NCBI GenBank assembly: GCA_016718845.1
Contig: JADKCK010000010.1
Location: 1-64,000 of the forward strand
Direction: 5' to 3'
Length of the DNA stretch: 64,000 nt
Origin: Sphingobacteriales bacterium
Lineage (GTDB): Bacteria > Bacteroidota > Bacteroidia > Chitinophagales > UBA2359
Made by a program: the position numbers and the translations under genes. The notes under the pieces are model-generated. The model had not been told where the DNA came from. It saw only the letters and a program-made list of their open reading frames with translations, and searched no databases. Below, piece by piece: positions 15,900 to 24,826 of the stretch; position 1 is the stretch's first letter; each line of letters starts with the position of its first letter.

Positions 15900-16568
15900 T
15901 TAGAGTTTTTTCATGATGAATAAATACTTAAATCCTCGTAAATAAAAATTAAATTCTCTTGCTCGATTGTGCCAAACATCTGTGTTTGATGTCTGATTAT
16001 GTCTTGTTACGCAAACTAAATCAATCGTTTCAAAGTATTTTTGTAGTATTTGGTAAGTTAAAAATCCTGTTGGAGTAAATTTTTTCTTTATCCATTGATC
16101 ACCAATGAGTAATGCCATAACTTTACCTTGTTTTAAAGTTCGATGAATTTCGATAATTACTTTTTCAAGTTCTTCAAAAAACTCTTGTTTTTCACAACTA
16201 ATTTTACCAATACATTGATCACTTCCAGAGTATTTAATGTTGTCAGAATAAGGTGGATCGATAAAAATGAAGTCTACACTTTCATTTTCTAAAGGCAAAT
16301 GCCTTGCATCATTATACACCACATCATTACGTACTATATTTATGTCATAGCCAATTACTCTTCGCTTTAATTCTTTTGCAACATCTATAGTTGTACCACT
16401 TCCACACATGGGGTCTATTACTAAATCGTCTTCTTTGGTATAGCGATTTAATAGATTCCAAACTATAAATGCTGGTGTAACGCCATTATACTTATTGTTA
16501 CCATGAGGCGTTTTACCATAGTTTTGAGTTGGAAAATCCCATAAAGTTGTTGATTCTAAAGTAAGCAT
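15900..16568 (-). CDS. DNA methyltransferase (DPPY motif), restriction-modification operon
   Basis: 222 residues. Motif I DPMCGSGTT is near residue 54 (SAM binding) and motif IV DPPYSDNIKY near residue 104 (catalytic), with the motif X-like region before motif I. This order and the DPPY form fit an amino-methyltransferase (N6-adenine or N4-cytosine) of the N6_N4_Mtase family. It is short, with little room for a target-recognition domain. The ATG overlaps the stop of the endonuclease gene (TAATG), so translation is probably coupled. It probably protects the host from the endonuclease, perhaps on one strand only, while the first methyltransferase covers the other. Confidence 0.88.
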   Translation of the reverse strand: MLTLESTTLWDFPTQNYGKTPHGNNKYNGVTPAFIVWNLLNRYTKEDDLVIDPMCGSGTTIDVAKELKRRVIGYDINIVRNDVVYNDARHLPLENESVDFIFIDPPYSDNIKYSGSDQCIGKISCEKQEFFEELEKVIIEIHRTLKQGKVMALLIGDQWIKKKFTPTGFLTYQILQKYFETIDLVCVTRHNQTSNTDVWHNRAREFNFYLRGFKYLFIMKKL

Positions 16569-17230
16569 TATGATAACAAATTTCTTAAATCAACAATAAA
16601 TTGGTCAAACATTTTGACTTTACTGCTATTTTCAATTGTTGCTTCTGATAAAACATAGGCTCCATCTGTATCTATTTCAACAATTGCTCTGCCTTTTTTG
16701 ATTGGATTAATAGTTGTTAGAGTTCCATCTTCATCAGGTGTTACAAAATACAGTTTTATGTGTCTTGTTACTTCATCGGCAGCAAGTTTCATTTTCCAAT
16801 AACCTGTTTGTGCAATTCTTTCTCTTAATGTAACTTTGCTAGACAACAATGCAACTATTCTGCTTGTGTCAGGTTCATAAATTATCAAATCTACATCAGG
16901 AAGATGACAACCAAATTCACCATAATCTACTAATAAATTACGTTTTACTCGGCTTAAGGCTTCAGGAAGATTTGTTGTTCTTTCTAGTCTATTGCCATTA
17001 ATAACCTCCAGTCCTAATGCTCTAACTTCATCAACAATAATTGACTCTATTAGTTTTTCTAAGTTTTTACCTTTAAAAGCTCGCCAAGATTGCTCATGGT
17101 CATTACCTGTAAAGTCTGCTTTGTGTAGATCTTTTGCTTCTCGCAAAAGGTTAGAAATGTGGCGATATGCTTCTATGCCATAAGTTTGCTTCTTAGCTTC
17201 GTAAAGAGCAAGTAAATCTGTAATAGTCAT
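16568..17230 (-). CDS. Type II restriction endonuclease, BsaWI-like
   Basis: 220 residues. The core has LPDVDLIIY near residue 110 and VALLSSKVTLRERIAQTGYWK near 127-147. The PD...SSK...E arrangement, with S-K and the following RERxxQxxYWK, is the signature I associate with the BsaWI-like branch of the CCGG-cutting endonucleases, which use a variant PD-(D/E)XK site. An earlier FKGKNLEKLIE helix carries another conserved Lys/Glu. It is sandwiched between two methyltransferase genes, which strongly supports a restriction role. The recognition site cannot be read from sequence; a CCGG-core site is plausible by family. Confidence 0.8.
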   Translation of the reverse strand: MTITDLLALYEAKKQTYGIEAYRHISNLLREAKDLHKADFTGNDHEQSWRAFKGKNLEKLIESIIVDEVRALGLEVINGNRLERTTNLPEALSRVKRNLLVDYGEFGCHLPDVDLIIYEPDTSRIVALLSSKVTLRERIAQTGYWKMKLAADEVTRHIKLYFVTPDEDGTLTTINPIKKGRAIVEIDTDGAYVLSEATIENSSKVKMFDQFIVDLRNLLS

Positions 17231-17258
17231 GTTGATATTATTTTTTGTGAAAGAAAGA

Positions 17259-17510
17259 TTAGAACATTGTTAAATTAAACGGTTGCAAATGAATCCATGT
17301 ACCATTAGGCAAATAAAATTCAAAATCATCATTGGTTTGTAAATGATGATTTAACCCCTGAATATTTGGTAATTTTACAGAAGTATCTACAAAATTTTCT
17401 TCTTGACAAATGATATTTAATTCATCATAAGCTGTTTGTACATCTTCGTACAGATGATTGTGTTTCAATCCATTATAGAAAGAAACAAAAAGAAAACAAG
17501 GTTTTTTCAT
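17259..17510 (-). CDS. Small protein of unknown function within the RM operon
   Basis: 83 residues, no signal peptide, no helix-turn-helix that I can see and no known motif. The second half contains DFEFYLPNGTWIHLQPF. Its ATG overlaps the stop codon of the large methyltransferase gene (ATGA), and the endonuclease begins 28 bases after its end. This placement, between modification and restriction genes, is where controller or regulatory proteins often lie. It could affect the timing or activity of the endonuclease; that is inference from position only. Confidence 0.6.
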   Translation of the reverse strand: MKKPCFLFVSFYNGLKHNHLYEDVQTAYDELNIICQEENFVDTSVKLPNIQGLNHHLQTNDDFEFYLPNGTWIHLQPFNLTMF

Positions 17511-18898
17511 GATTTTTCAACTATTAGAATGTATTCAGTTGGATATGCTAGTTTTAGGTTGGTATCAGTGGCTTTTACAAATTGCCCGCTTGAACTATCT
17601 CGTGTAGATGGTAGCATTTTTGAAGGTATTTCGCGAAGTATTATGTCGTGAATTTTAAAGCCAATGTTTAAAAATTGTTCTGCAAAAACTTCTGCATTTA
17701 GGATGTCGACTCCTTTAAATTGTGTATTTCCTATAACAATACACGATTTGCCTCCTTTTTTTAAGACTCGTTTGATTTCTAAAAAACATTCTAACATGTC
17801 TGCAAAATAAGTCTTGACTTCTGTGCTTTTTTTAGTTTTACCCAATTTTTTAACAATGCTATTAGCTATATTGCTCTGCAAATTAATTTCTTGTTCGCGA
17901 GTTTTGTAAGCACTGCCAATAAATTTTTTTCTAAAAGAAGGTAACTCTTCAAAATAACTAAACCATAGACTTGGTAATTGATGTAAATCAGCATATTCGT
18001 AACTTGTTACGTATGGTGGACTTGTTACAATTAAAGCTGCTTCACCATCCCCACATGGAAGATTCCGAGCATCAGAACATGTTATGATTCTATGTTGATT
18101 AATATTTTGTAAGATTTCGTTGTCTAATAAATTAACAAAATCACTGTTTCTTTTAATCATTTTCTTGGCTTGATTAAAAAACAATGTATCTGGTTTGGGC
18201 AACTTTTTGTTTAAATCTCTCGTTGGCTTTATACTCTTTTGTAACCAAATTGAACTAGATTTTAAAATCTGTGCAAAAACAACTAAAAAGAAGTCTTTAA
18301 TGTCACTATTAGTAACATCTAAAATTCTATCAAAAATCACGGATAGTACTTCTTTTTGTTGTTGAGGAAACCAATAATCTATTCTATCATTTTTAGGTAA
18401 ATTTTCAAGTGCTTTTTGCGAGTAAACAGTAAATTCATCACTTAATTTTATTTTTATAGATTGTTCAATCTTTTCGAACTCTGCAATTAGCTCGGCAGGA
18501 GCGATAGGGGTAGATTTTACTTTTGCAACAAGGTATGCTATTTCATTAATGTCTGTGGCTATACCAAAACGTTTGTTTATCATAGCTTCTACAACTGTTG
18601 TTCCACTACCACCAAATACATCTACCACAATATCGTTTTCTTGACTATACGTTTGGATTAATCGAGATGCTAATTGTGGTATAAACTTAGCAGGATAGGT
18701 ATAATAGCCATGTGTGATATAAGAAGTGTCTTTAGTTGTTTTATCTGAAAATGACCAAGTGTAATCTATTTTTACTTTTTGAAATAGTTTAACCACTTTA
18801 TGGTCAAATGTTTCTCTATCCGCCACAAAAGCGGGTTCTTCTACAATACTTATTTGCTCTAAATTTGTTTGGTCGGATATAGGATATGGTACGGGCAT
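17507..18898 (-). CDS. DNA N4-cytosine-type methyltransferase (TSPPY), restriction-modification operon
   Basis: 463 residues. Motif I DVFGGSGTT lies near residue 97 with TDIN (motif II-like acidic strand end) about 20 residues later. Motif IV TSPPYVTSYEYADL lies near residue 290. The (T)SPPY form is typical of N4-cytosine methyltransferases. The 180-residue stretch between the motifs probably contains the target-recognition region. First gene of the operon, so modification is made before restriction, as expected for such systems. The whole operon is visibly richer in A+T than the surrounding genes, which suggests horizontal transfer. Confidence 0.88.
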   Translation of the reverse strand: MPVPYPISDQTNLEQISIVEEPAFVADRETFDHKVVKLFQKVKIDYTWSFSDKTTKDTSYITHGYYTYPAKFIPQLASRLIQTYSQENDIVVDVFGGSGTTVVEAMINKRFGIATDINEIAYLVAKVKSTPIAPAELIAEFEKIEQSIKIKLSDEFTVYSQKALENLPKNDRIDYWFPQQQKEVLSVIFDRILDVTNSDIKDFFLVVFAQILKSSSIWLQKSIKPTRDLNKKLPKPDTLFFNQAKKMIKRNSDFVNLLDNEILQNINQHRIITCSDARNLPCGDGEAALIVTSPPYVTSYEYADLHQLPSLWFSYFEELPSFRKKFIGSAYKTREQEINLQSNIANSIVKKLGKTKKSTEVKTYFADMLECFLEIKRVLKKGGKSCIVIGNTQFKGVDILNAEVFAEQFLNIGFKIHDIILREIPSKMLPSTRDSSSGQFVKATDTNLKLAYPTEYILIVEKS

Positions 18899-18934
18899 TA
18901 TTTAGGTACTTTGTTAAGAAAATAAATGAAGGCA

Positions 18935-18942
18935 CAAAATTA
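18935..18942 (-). promoter_or_regulatory. -7 box (TAATTTTG) upstream of the RM operon
   Basis: On the minus strand TAATTTTG lies about 37 bases before the ATG at 18898. There is no clear -33 box at the usual distance, so confidence is limited. Confidence 0.4.
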
Positions 18943-19115
18943 CTTCTTTTTAGTAAAAAAACAGCATAAAACAAGCAAAATTTAGCAAAAAACTTAAAAA
19001 ATTTTCTTTTTGCAAACCCCAAACAACAAAAACAGGCTAAAATTATTGTTTATCGGGCTATTGTAAGCAAATTACCCGTACATTAGCGCTTTTATTTGGG
19101 CGGCTTAAACACTAC

Positions 19116-19155
19116 GCCCACCCCTGCCCCTCCCAAGAGGGGAATTTATCCACCC
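19116..19155. repeat. CCCCTCCCAAGAGGGG family repeat, copy 2
   Basis: CCCCTGCCCCTCCCAAGAGG with AATTTATCCACC after it. The similarity with copy 1 extends about 20 bases further into TTACCATTTA. Confidence 0.65.
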
Positions 19156-19177
19156 TTACCATTTATAACTTACAATT

Positions 19178-21130
19178 TTGCAAAAGCCCGTTCACGACGA
19201 TATAAATCGTTACATACAGCTTATAAACATTGAGCGAAACGAAGAAATACGCCAATATAGGCAAAGCATTAACACCCTTACCATACCCGAGCGCAAAAAA
19301 AACGGCACAACTTGGTATCCTATCAATATAGCAAACGAAGAAATTGGCTTGGGCGGAAAACTAATGATAGACCTACAACGCCCCGTTAACGCCTACGAAA
19401 ACCATTTGTTTCAGCAAGGACAAACGGCGGCTATTTTTGTAAATGCTAAGGTACAAAACGAGAAAAACCCCGTACTAAATGGCACTATTGTTTGGGTACG
19501 CGACAACACAATGCGCGTGGCTTTGGGCGTAGATACCCTACCCGATTGGGTCGACGAAGGTAAATTAGGTATAGATTTGTTGTACAACGAAACCACTTTC
19601 CGAGAAATGGACTTTGTGCTACAACGCCTACTAAAAGCCGAAGATAGCCGCTTAGGTGAGCTACGCGATGTGCTTTTTGGTTATACCGAGCCACAATTTA
19701 ACCCCATAGATACCACCATTAACTACGCCAACCTAAACCAAGTGCAAAACCAAGCAGTGCAACACATTGCAGCCGCCCGCGACATGGCAATTATTCATGG
19801 TCCGCCCGGCACAGGCAAAACCACCACTTTGGTGCAAGCCATATTGCACACCTTAAAACTCGACGAGCAAGTATTGGTAACTACTGCCAGTAATACCGCC
19901 GTTGATTTGCTCACCGAAAAACTATGCGCCGCAGGGGTAACAGTGTTGCGTTTAGGACACCCCGCACGCATCAACGAAACCTTATTAGAGCATACCCTCG
20001 ATGGGCAAATGGCAATGCACCCCGACTATAAACGCCTTCAAAATTTTAGGAAAGAGGCACACAACTACCGTCGCGAAGCCCGCAAATATAAACGCACCTT
20101 TGGCAGCGAACAACGCGAAGAGCGAAAAATGATGCTAGAACAAGCCAAATTGTTGATGGATCATGCCAAAATGACCGAGCGTTATATTGTACAACATTTG
20201 GTAGATAAGGCACAAGTAATTTGTTGTACCTTAGTTGGTGCATCGAGCATGGAGCTGAAAGGTAAGCAATTTAAAACTGTTTTTATCGACGAGGCATCGC
20301 AAGCCATGCTACCCGCCACGTTTATACCCATTGCAAAAGCACAAAAAGTAGTGTTTGCCGGCGACCATTGCCAATTGCCACCTACCGTAAAATCGATGGA
20401 GGCACAACAAAAAGGTTTGGCAATTTCGTTGTTCGAGCATTGCATACAGCATCACCCGCAGGCAGCCATTATGTTGCAAGTGCAGTACCGCATGAACGAA
20501 AAAATAATGCAATTTTCGAGCAACGAGTTTTACGACTCACAACTACAAGCAGCCCCCGAAGTGCAGCATCATTTGTTGGGCGATGCACGTATGCAAACCC
20601 TATTATCTACCCCCCTCGATTTTATAGACACAGCAGGTTGCGGTTTTGATGAAGTATTAAATGGCAATACGCAAAGTCTTAGCAACCAACAAGAAGCCAA
20701 ATTGCTGCTCGATTATCTAACTCAAATTTACGAGCGTTTAGAGATAGAATGCACACACACCGTTTGGGAACTAACCGTAGGTATCATATCGCCCTACAAA
20801 CAACAGGTGGTGTTAATAAAAGAAATGCTCAAAAACTACGCTTTGTTGATGCGCTACGGTACGCAAATTTCGGTAAATACCGTTGATGGGTTCCAGGGAC
20901 AAGAGCGCGATATTGTGGCAATTAGTCTTGTGCGCAGCAACGACCGCAACGAAATTGGTTTTTTAAAAGACCTTAGGCGGATGAACGTAGCCCTAACCCG
21001 CGCCCGCAAAAAGTTGGTGGTGGTGGGCGATAGTGCTACACTTGGGTCGCATCATTTTTACGAGCGTTGGATACAATACACCGAAACAGCAGAGGCTTAC
21101 CACAGCGCTTGGGAGTTTTTGTACGATTAA
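19178..21130 (+). CDS. Superfamily 1 DNA/RNA helicase, SMUBP-2/Upf1-like
   Basis: 650 residues starting at TTG 19178. An in-frame stop lies 12 bases upstream and the next ATG would remove a conserved-looking N-terminus, so TTG is the best start. The beta-barrel-like domain (about 75-115) precedes Walker A HGPPGTGKTTTL near residue 207. Motif II DEAS is near 370, GDHCQLPPT near 390, QYRMN near 435, NTVDGFQGQERDIVAISLVRSN near 568 and NVALTRARKKLVVVGD near 605. This is the complete SF1B set. It resembles IGHMBP2/Upf1-type helicases common in Bacteroidota; its substrate is not known. Transcribed alone, ends before the palindromes and terminator at 21143-21313. Confidence 0.93.
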   Translation: MQKPVHDDINRYIQLINIERNEEIRQYRQSINTLTIPERKKNGTTWYPINIANEEIGLGGKLMIDLQRPVNAYENHLFQQGQTAAIFVNAKVQNEKNPVLNGTIVWVRDNTMRVALGVDTLPDWVDEGKLGIDLLYNETTFREMDFVLQRLLKAEDSRLGELRDVLFGYTEPQFNPIDTTINYANLNQVQNQAVQHIAAARDMAIIHGPPGTGKTTTLVQAILHTLKLDEQVLVTTASNTAVDLLTEKLCAAGVTVLRLGHPARINETLLEHTLDGQMAMHPDYKRLQNFRKEAHNYRREARKYKRTFGSEQREERKMMLEQAKLLMDHAKMTERYIVQHLVDKAQVICCTLVGASSMELKGKQFKTVFIDEASQAMLPATFIPIAKAQKVVFAGDHCQLPPTVKSMEAQQKGLAISLFEHCIQHHPQAAIMLQVQYRMNEKIMQFSSNEFYDSQLQAAPEVQHHLLGDARMQTLLSTPLDFIDTAGCGFDEVLNGNTQSLSNQQEAKLLLDYLTQIYERLEIECTHTVWELTVGIISPYKQQVVLIKEMLKNYALLMRYGTQISVNTVDGFQGQERDIVAISLVRSNDRNEIGFLKDLRRMNVALTRARKKLVVVGDSATLGSHHFYERWIQYTETAEAYHSAWEFLYD

Positions 21131-21142
21131 GTTGCTGGTAGC

Positions 21143-21188
21143 AGCGATACTTGTATCGGTAACAGGTAGCACCGATACTTGTATCGGT
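21143..21188. repeat. Two tandem palindromes (ACCGATACTTGTATCGGT)
   Basis: Two copies, the second a palindrome with 8-bp arms and a 2-base centre (21171-21188), the first with a mismatch in its left arm (21143-21160). A partial copy in the other orientation lies at 28850-28866. Directly downstream of the helicase gene. Confidence 0.6.
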
Positions 21189-21274
21189 GAATAAAATTTG
21201 GCGATACACAAGCCGCAATACCTAGTTTATTGCCTTATGTTGTACTTCATCAACTATTATAAATCCCGCAAAAA

Positions 21275-21313
21275 AAAACGAGGCATAAACCGTTGTGGTT
21301 TATGCCTCGTTTT
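21275..21313. terminator. Bidirectional hairpin terminator
   Basis: A perfect 17-bp stem AAAACGAGGCATAAACC / GGTTTATGCCTCGTTTT with 5-base loop between the convergent helicase and RDD genes. Confidence 0.85.
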
Positions 21314-21325
21314 GGGTGCTATTGG

Positions 21326-21781
21326 TTATCTAATTACGCCACCGCCGTCGTTGTCGTCTTTGCGGATTTTAACAACGCGGGTTTTTGACCAATTGTCGTG
21401 CCAGCCGCGTGCATAATTGTTAAACAATAACGAAAATGGCTCGAATGGAATTATACGGCACAAAGTGCGGATAAAGATAGTACCTACCGAGGGTTTTTCG
21501 CCATCTTCGGTAAGCACTTGTGTACCTGTAATATATTTACCTACTGTTTTGCCAGTGCTAGCTTCCATGCCAACATAGTAGCCAAAGGTTAAAACAACAT
21601 TTACCAAAATAGACATGGGTAAAGCTGCCGTCATAGCATCTGGGTCTTGATAATTACTGGCATCGGGTACCAATATTTTACCTAATATGCTGTACAAAAT
21701 AGATGCTACTATGCCGTCTATAATAACATTAGCAAAGCGCACACCTTTGGTCGGTGTAGGTTGGAGCAGAGAAGTTGTCAA
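21326..21781 (-). CDS. RDD family membrane protein
   Basis: 151 residues with three hydrophobic segments. The RDD pattern is present: RFANVIIDGIV near residue 15, GKTVGKYITGTQVL near residue 77, and RTLCRIIPFEPFSLLF near residue 105. The C-terminus RGWHDNWSKTRVV is also frequent in this family. RDD proteins sit in the inner membrane; some are implicated in ion exchange, but most have no known function. Monocistronic, followed by a strong hairpin. Confidence 0.88.
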   Translation of the reverse strand: MTTSLLQPTPTKGVRFANVIIDGIVASILYSILGKILVPDASNYQDPDAMTAALPMSILVNVVLTFGYYVGMEASTGKTVGKYITGTQVLTEDGEKPSVGTIFIRTLCRIIPFEPFSLLFNNYARGWHDNWSKTRVVKIRKDDNDGGGVIR

Positions 21782-22122
21782 AATCCATAGTGTTTGTGTT
21801 TTTTGGTGAAAAGATGATTGACGTGCAAATGTACTCCTTTTTTACAAAAAACAATACTATAGTCTATATTTTATCAAAAAAAAGTAAAAAAACGTTCATT
21901 TGCAGCTATATGTGTATCTTTGCACCGCAATAATTGTTAGTTGGTGGCAATTATGGTACTATTTGATGAATAGGAACACCCGATTGTAGTTTACAACGGA
22001 GACACAGAGAACACGGAGAGATTTTTGTGTGTAGCGAGTAGCCAAAAGCCGACAACCCAAAGCGATAATCCCACCCCTGCCCCTCCCAAGAGGGGAATTT
22101 ACGTGCCAGCAGCCAAAAGCCG
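21782..22122. repeat. Intergenic region made of several repeat families
   Basis: From left to right: an A-rich stretch, a -7-like box TATCTTTG (21915-21922) on the + strand with no gene after it, a fragment ACAACGGAGACACAGAGAAC (21994-22013) of the family forming the array at 56.8 kb, a fragment of the GCCAAAAGCCGAC family, and copy 3 of CCCCTCCCAAGAGGGG (22069-22100). No coding frame is convincing. Confidence 0.6.
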
Positions 22123-22971
22123 TTAATCTTTAATGGTTAATTGATTACTTGCTTCTTCTTCTAGTTCTTTTTTCTTGGCATCGCGCTGCACCATTGCCGA
22201 TACAAAAATGCTTGCTTCGTAGAGTAAATACATGGGTATGGTTACCAACATTTGCGACATAACATCGGGTGGTGTGATGATGGCGGCAATAAACACAATG
22301 GCAAGCAAGGCATGTTTGCGATACTCGCGCATGTCTTTGGGGGTAAGCAAGCCCACTTTTGATAAGAAATAAACAGCAATAGGCATCTCGAATACCAAAC
22401 CCGACGACAAGACGAGGGTTATCATAAACGAGATATACGAGTCGAGGGTTACTTTGTTGGAGATAAATTGACTAGTTTGATAATCTACCAAAAAGTTCAT
22501 CGAAAAGGGTATCATTAGGTAGTAGCCAAACAATATGCCTATAAAAAACAAGATAGAACTGAAAAACACGATAAAGCGGGTATATTTTTGCTCTTCTTCG
22601 TGCAGGGCAGGTTCGGCGAAGCGCCACATCTCCCACAAAAAGTACGGAAAAGCAACTATCAAACCCGATACCATAGACACCTGAATGTGGCTTAAAAACT
22701 GCCCTGCCATTTCGATGTTAATAACCTCGAAATTGATGGGTGTTAGGCACAAACTTTTGCCCATACCCAACATATCCGACAAACGACACAACATGCCATA
22801 CGTCCAGAAATTAGCTTGCTTAGGTCCAAAAAGTATGGTGTCGAAAATAAAACTTTTGGAAAGAAACGCTATAATGGTAAATACCAATATTGCCGCTATC
22901 GACCTTAATAAATGCCACCTTAATACTTCGAGGTGATCAAAAAAAGGCATTTCGGCTTGTTTTTGAGCCAT
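22123..22971 (-). CDS. tatC: Sec-independent protein translocase TatC
   Basis: 282 residues with six membrane segments. The N-terminal FFDHLEVLRWHLLRSI is the conserved TatC start (E and R/L positions binding the twin-arginine signal). FPYFLWEMWRFAEPALHEEEQKY near residue 115 is the conserved periplasmic loop and helix region, and FEMPIAVYFLSKVGL and RKHALLAIVFIAAIITPPDVMSQM follow. A 30-residue insertion near residue 60-80 (with Cys) lengthens the first periplasmic loop, as is common in Bacteroidota. TatC forms the receptor core for folded-protein export with TatA; tatA is not in the window. Confidence 0.96.
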   Translation of the reverse strand: MAQKQAEMPFFDHLEVLRWHLLRSIAAILVFTIIAFLSKSFIFDTILFGPKQANFWTYGMLCRLSDMLGMGKSLCLTPINFEVINIEMAGQFLSHIQVSMVSGLIVAFPYFLWEMWRFAEPALHEEEQKYTRFIVFFSSILFFIGILFGYYLMIPFSMNFLVDYQTSQFISNKVTLDSYISFMITLVLSSGLVFEMPIAVYFLSKVGLLTPKDMREYRKHALLAIVFIAAIITPPDVMSQMLVTIPMYLLYEASIFVSAMVQRDAKKKELEEEASNQLTIKD

Positions 22972-22978
22972 GCTATTT

Positions 22979-23027
22979 TAATGGTAAGTTGTAAATTGTA
23001 AGGGGTAAATGGTAAATTGTAAGGGTG
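22979..23027. repeat. GGTAAATTGTAAG low-complexity repeat
   Basis: Units of GGTAAGTTGTAAATTGTAAG in tandem between tatC and the oxidoreductase gene. Confidence 0.5.
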
Positions 23028-23089
23028 TAGTATGTAACAAATTTTCGTGTCCCTCAATGGTATCTTCAATAAAACAAATTGGCTAATTT

Positions 23090-24649
23090 ATGCAACACGA
23101 TATAGAACTTTGGCTAACGCCCGAACAAACTTTTAACGAACAAAGTGTGCAACGGGCTGTTGCACAAGCTTTAGGGGTAAAACTATCCGACATCTCGCAG
23201 GTTAAATTGCTTAAACGTGCCATTGATGGGCGTAGCCGGATACCTAAATACTGGTTGCGGTTGCGTGTGTGGATAAACGAAACACCACTGCCCGAATCGC
23301 CCATTAAAATTGATTACCAATATGTTGCCAACCGCCCAAGTGTGGTTATTATTGGTGCCGGACCCGCAGGTTTGTTTGCTGCCTTGCGCCTAATTGAGTT
23401 GGGCTTAAAACCCATTGTATTAGAGCGTGGTAAAACGGTGCGCGACCGCCGCCGCGATTTAGCGGCAATTAACAAACAGCATATTGTAAATCCCAACTCA
23501 AATTATTGTTTTGGCGAAGGTGGTGCAGGTACTTACTCGGATGGTAAATTGTACACCCGCTCGAACAAGCGCGGCAACATACAACAAGTGTTGGATACGT
23601 TTGTGTATCATGGGGCAAGCCCCGATATTTTAGTCGAAACGCATCCGCACATAGGTACTAACAAATTGCCACAAATTATTGAGGCGATGCGCCAAAGCAT
23701 TTTGCAATGTGGCGGCGAAATTTTTTTTAACACACAGGTAAGCGATTTTGTGGTTAAAAACAACGCTATACAAGGCGTAATAACAGCCAATGGCGATGTG
23801 ATAGCTGCGCAGCAGGTGATATTGGCAACGGGTCACTCGTCGCGCGATATTTTTGAGTTGTTGCACCAAAAGGGTATTCTTATCGAGGCTAAATCTTTTG
23901 CTATGGGTGTGCGTGTCGAGCATCCGCAAGTACTTATTGACCAATTGCAGTACAAATGCGATTTGCGTGGCGATTATCTGCCGCCTGCTGCCTACAGTTG
24001 GGTAGAGCAAGCCAATGGGCGTGGGGTATATTCGTTTTGCATGTGTCCGGGTGGTATTATTGCCCCTTGTGCTACGGCACCCGGCGAGGTTGTTACCAAT
24101 GGTTGGTCGCCCTCGCGGCGCAACAATCCGTTTGCTAATTCGGGCATTGTGGTTAGCATCGAAGCTCAAGATTTACAACCCTTTGCCCAATATGGTGCAT
24201 TGGCGGGTATCAAATTACAAGCAGCTGTTGAGCAAGCGGCGTGGGCGGCAGGTGGTAAAACACAAACTGCGCCCGCACAGCGTTTAATGGATTTTTTGAA
24301 CAACAAATTATCTTCGTCCTTACCTGCCTGTTCGTATGTGCCGGGCATCGAATCGGTGATGCTAAAAAACGAGGTGCTGCCATCGTATATTTGGCAACGC
24401 TTACAACAAGGTTTTAAACAGTATGGGCAAAAAGCAAAGCCTTATTTAACCAACGAAGCGGTTGTTGTGGGTGTTGAGTCGCGTACTTCATCGCCCATAC
24501 GCATACCACGCGACCACAAAACAATGCAGCATTTGCAAATAAGCGGTTTATACCCCATTGGCGAAGGTGCAGGCTATGCAGGTGGTATTGTGTCGGCTGC
24601 CATGGACGGCATACGGTGCGCCGATTGTATTGCGGTGGTGTTGGAGTGA
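23090..24649 (+). CDS. FAD-dependent oxidoreductase (COG2509 type)
   Basis: 519 residues. An N-terminal domain (about 1-80) precedes the dinucleotide-binding loop VVIIGAGPAGLFAALRL near residue 85. GEGGAGTYSDGKLYTRS near 140 and ATGHSSRDIFELL near 245 are the characteristic segments of the COG2509 'uncharacterised FAD-dependent dehydrogenase' family. SRTSSPIRIPRD and YPIGEGAGYAGGIVSAAMDG form the C-terminal FAD-binding part. FCMCPGG near 315 has Cys residues typical of the family. Cytoplasmic; substrate unknown. It is transcribed divergently from tatC. Confidence 0.9.
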   Translation: MQHDIELWLTPEQTFNEQSVQRAVAQALGVKLSDISQVKLLKRAIDGRSRIPKYWLRLRVWINETPLPESPIKIDYQYVANRPSVVIIGAGPAGLFAALRLIELGLKPIVLERGKTVRDRRRDLAAINKQHIVNPNSNYCFGEGGAGTYSDGKLYTRSNKRGNIQQVLDTFVYHGASPDILVETHPHIGTNKLPQIIEAMRQSILQCGGEIFFNTQVSDFVVKNNAIQGVITANGDVIAAQQVILATGHSSRDIFELLHQKGILIEAKSFAMGVRVEHPQVLIDQLQYKCDLRGDYLPPAAYSWVEQANGRGVYSFCMCPGGIIAPCATAPGEVVTNGWSPSRRNNPFANSGIVVSIEAQDLQPFAQYGALAGIKLQAAVEQAAWAAGGKTQTAPAQRLMDFLNNKLSSSLPACSYVPGIESVMLKNEVLPSYIWQRLQQGFKQYGQKAKPYLTNEAVVVGVESRTSSPIRIPRDHKTMQHLQISGLYPIGEGAGYAGGIVSAAMDGIRCADCIAVVLE

Positions 24650-24659
24650 TTTTTTTGGC

Positions 24660-24810
24660 TATCGGCTTTTGGCTGTCGGCTGTTCGCTTCAAGGTATTCA
24701 CGAAAAAAAATTCTCTGTGTTCTCTGTGTCTCCGTTGTAAATTAAAAATTGGCTATAGGCTGTTACACAAAAAAATCTCTGTGTTCTCTGTGTCTCTGTT
24801 GTAAATTACA
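24660..24810. repeat. Repeat-filled intergenic region
   Basis: GGCTTTTGGCTGTCGGCTG fragment, then two inverted fragments of the 56.8-kb array unit (24711-24742 and 24776-24806; TCTCTGTGTTCTCTGTGTCT). No coding frame. Confidence 0.6.
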
Positions 24811-24826
24811 AATTGGTGTTGGTTTT

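Noticed and set aside
23630..24169. A 179-residue minus-strand reading frame inside the oxidoreductase gene
   Set aside because: Shadow of the COG2509 gene on the other strand with no protein-like features.
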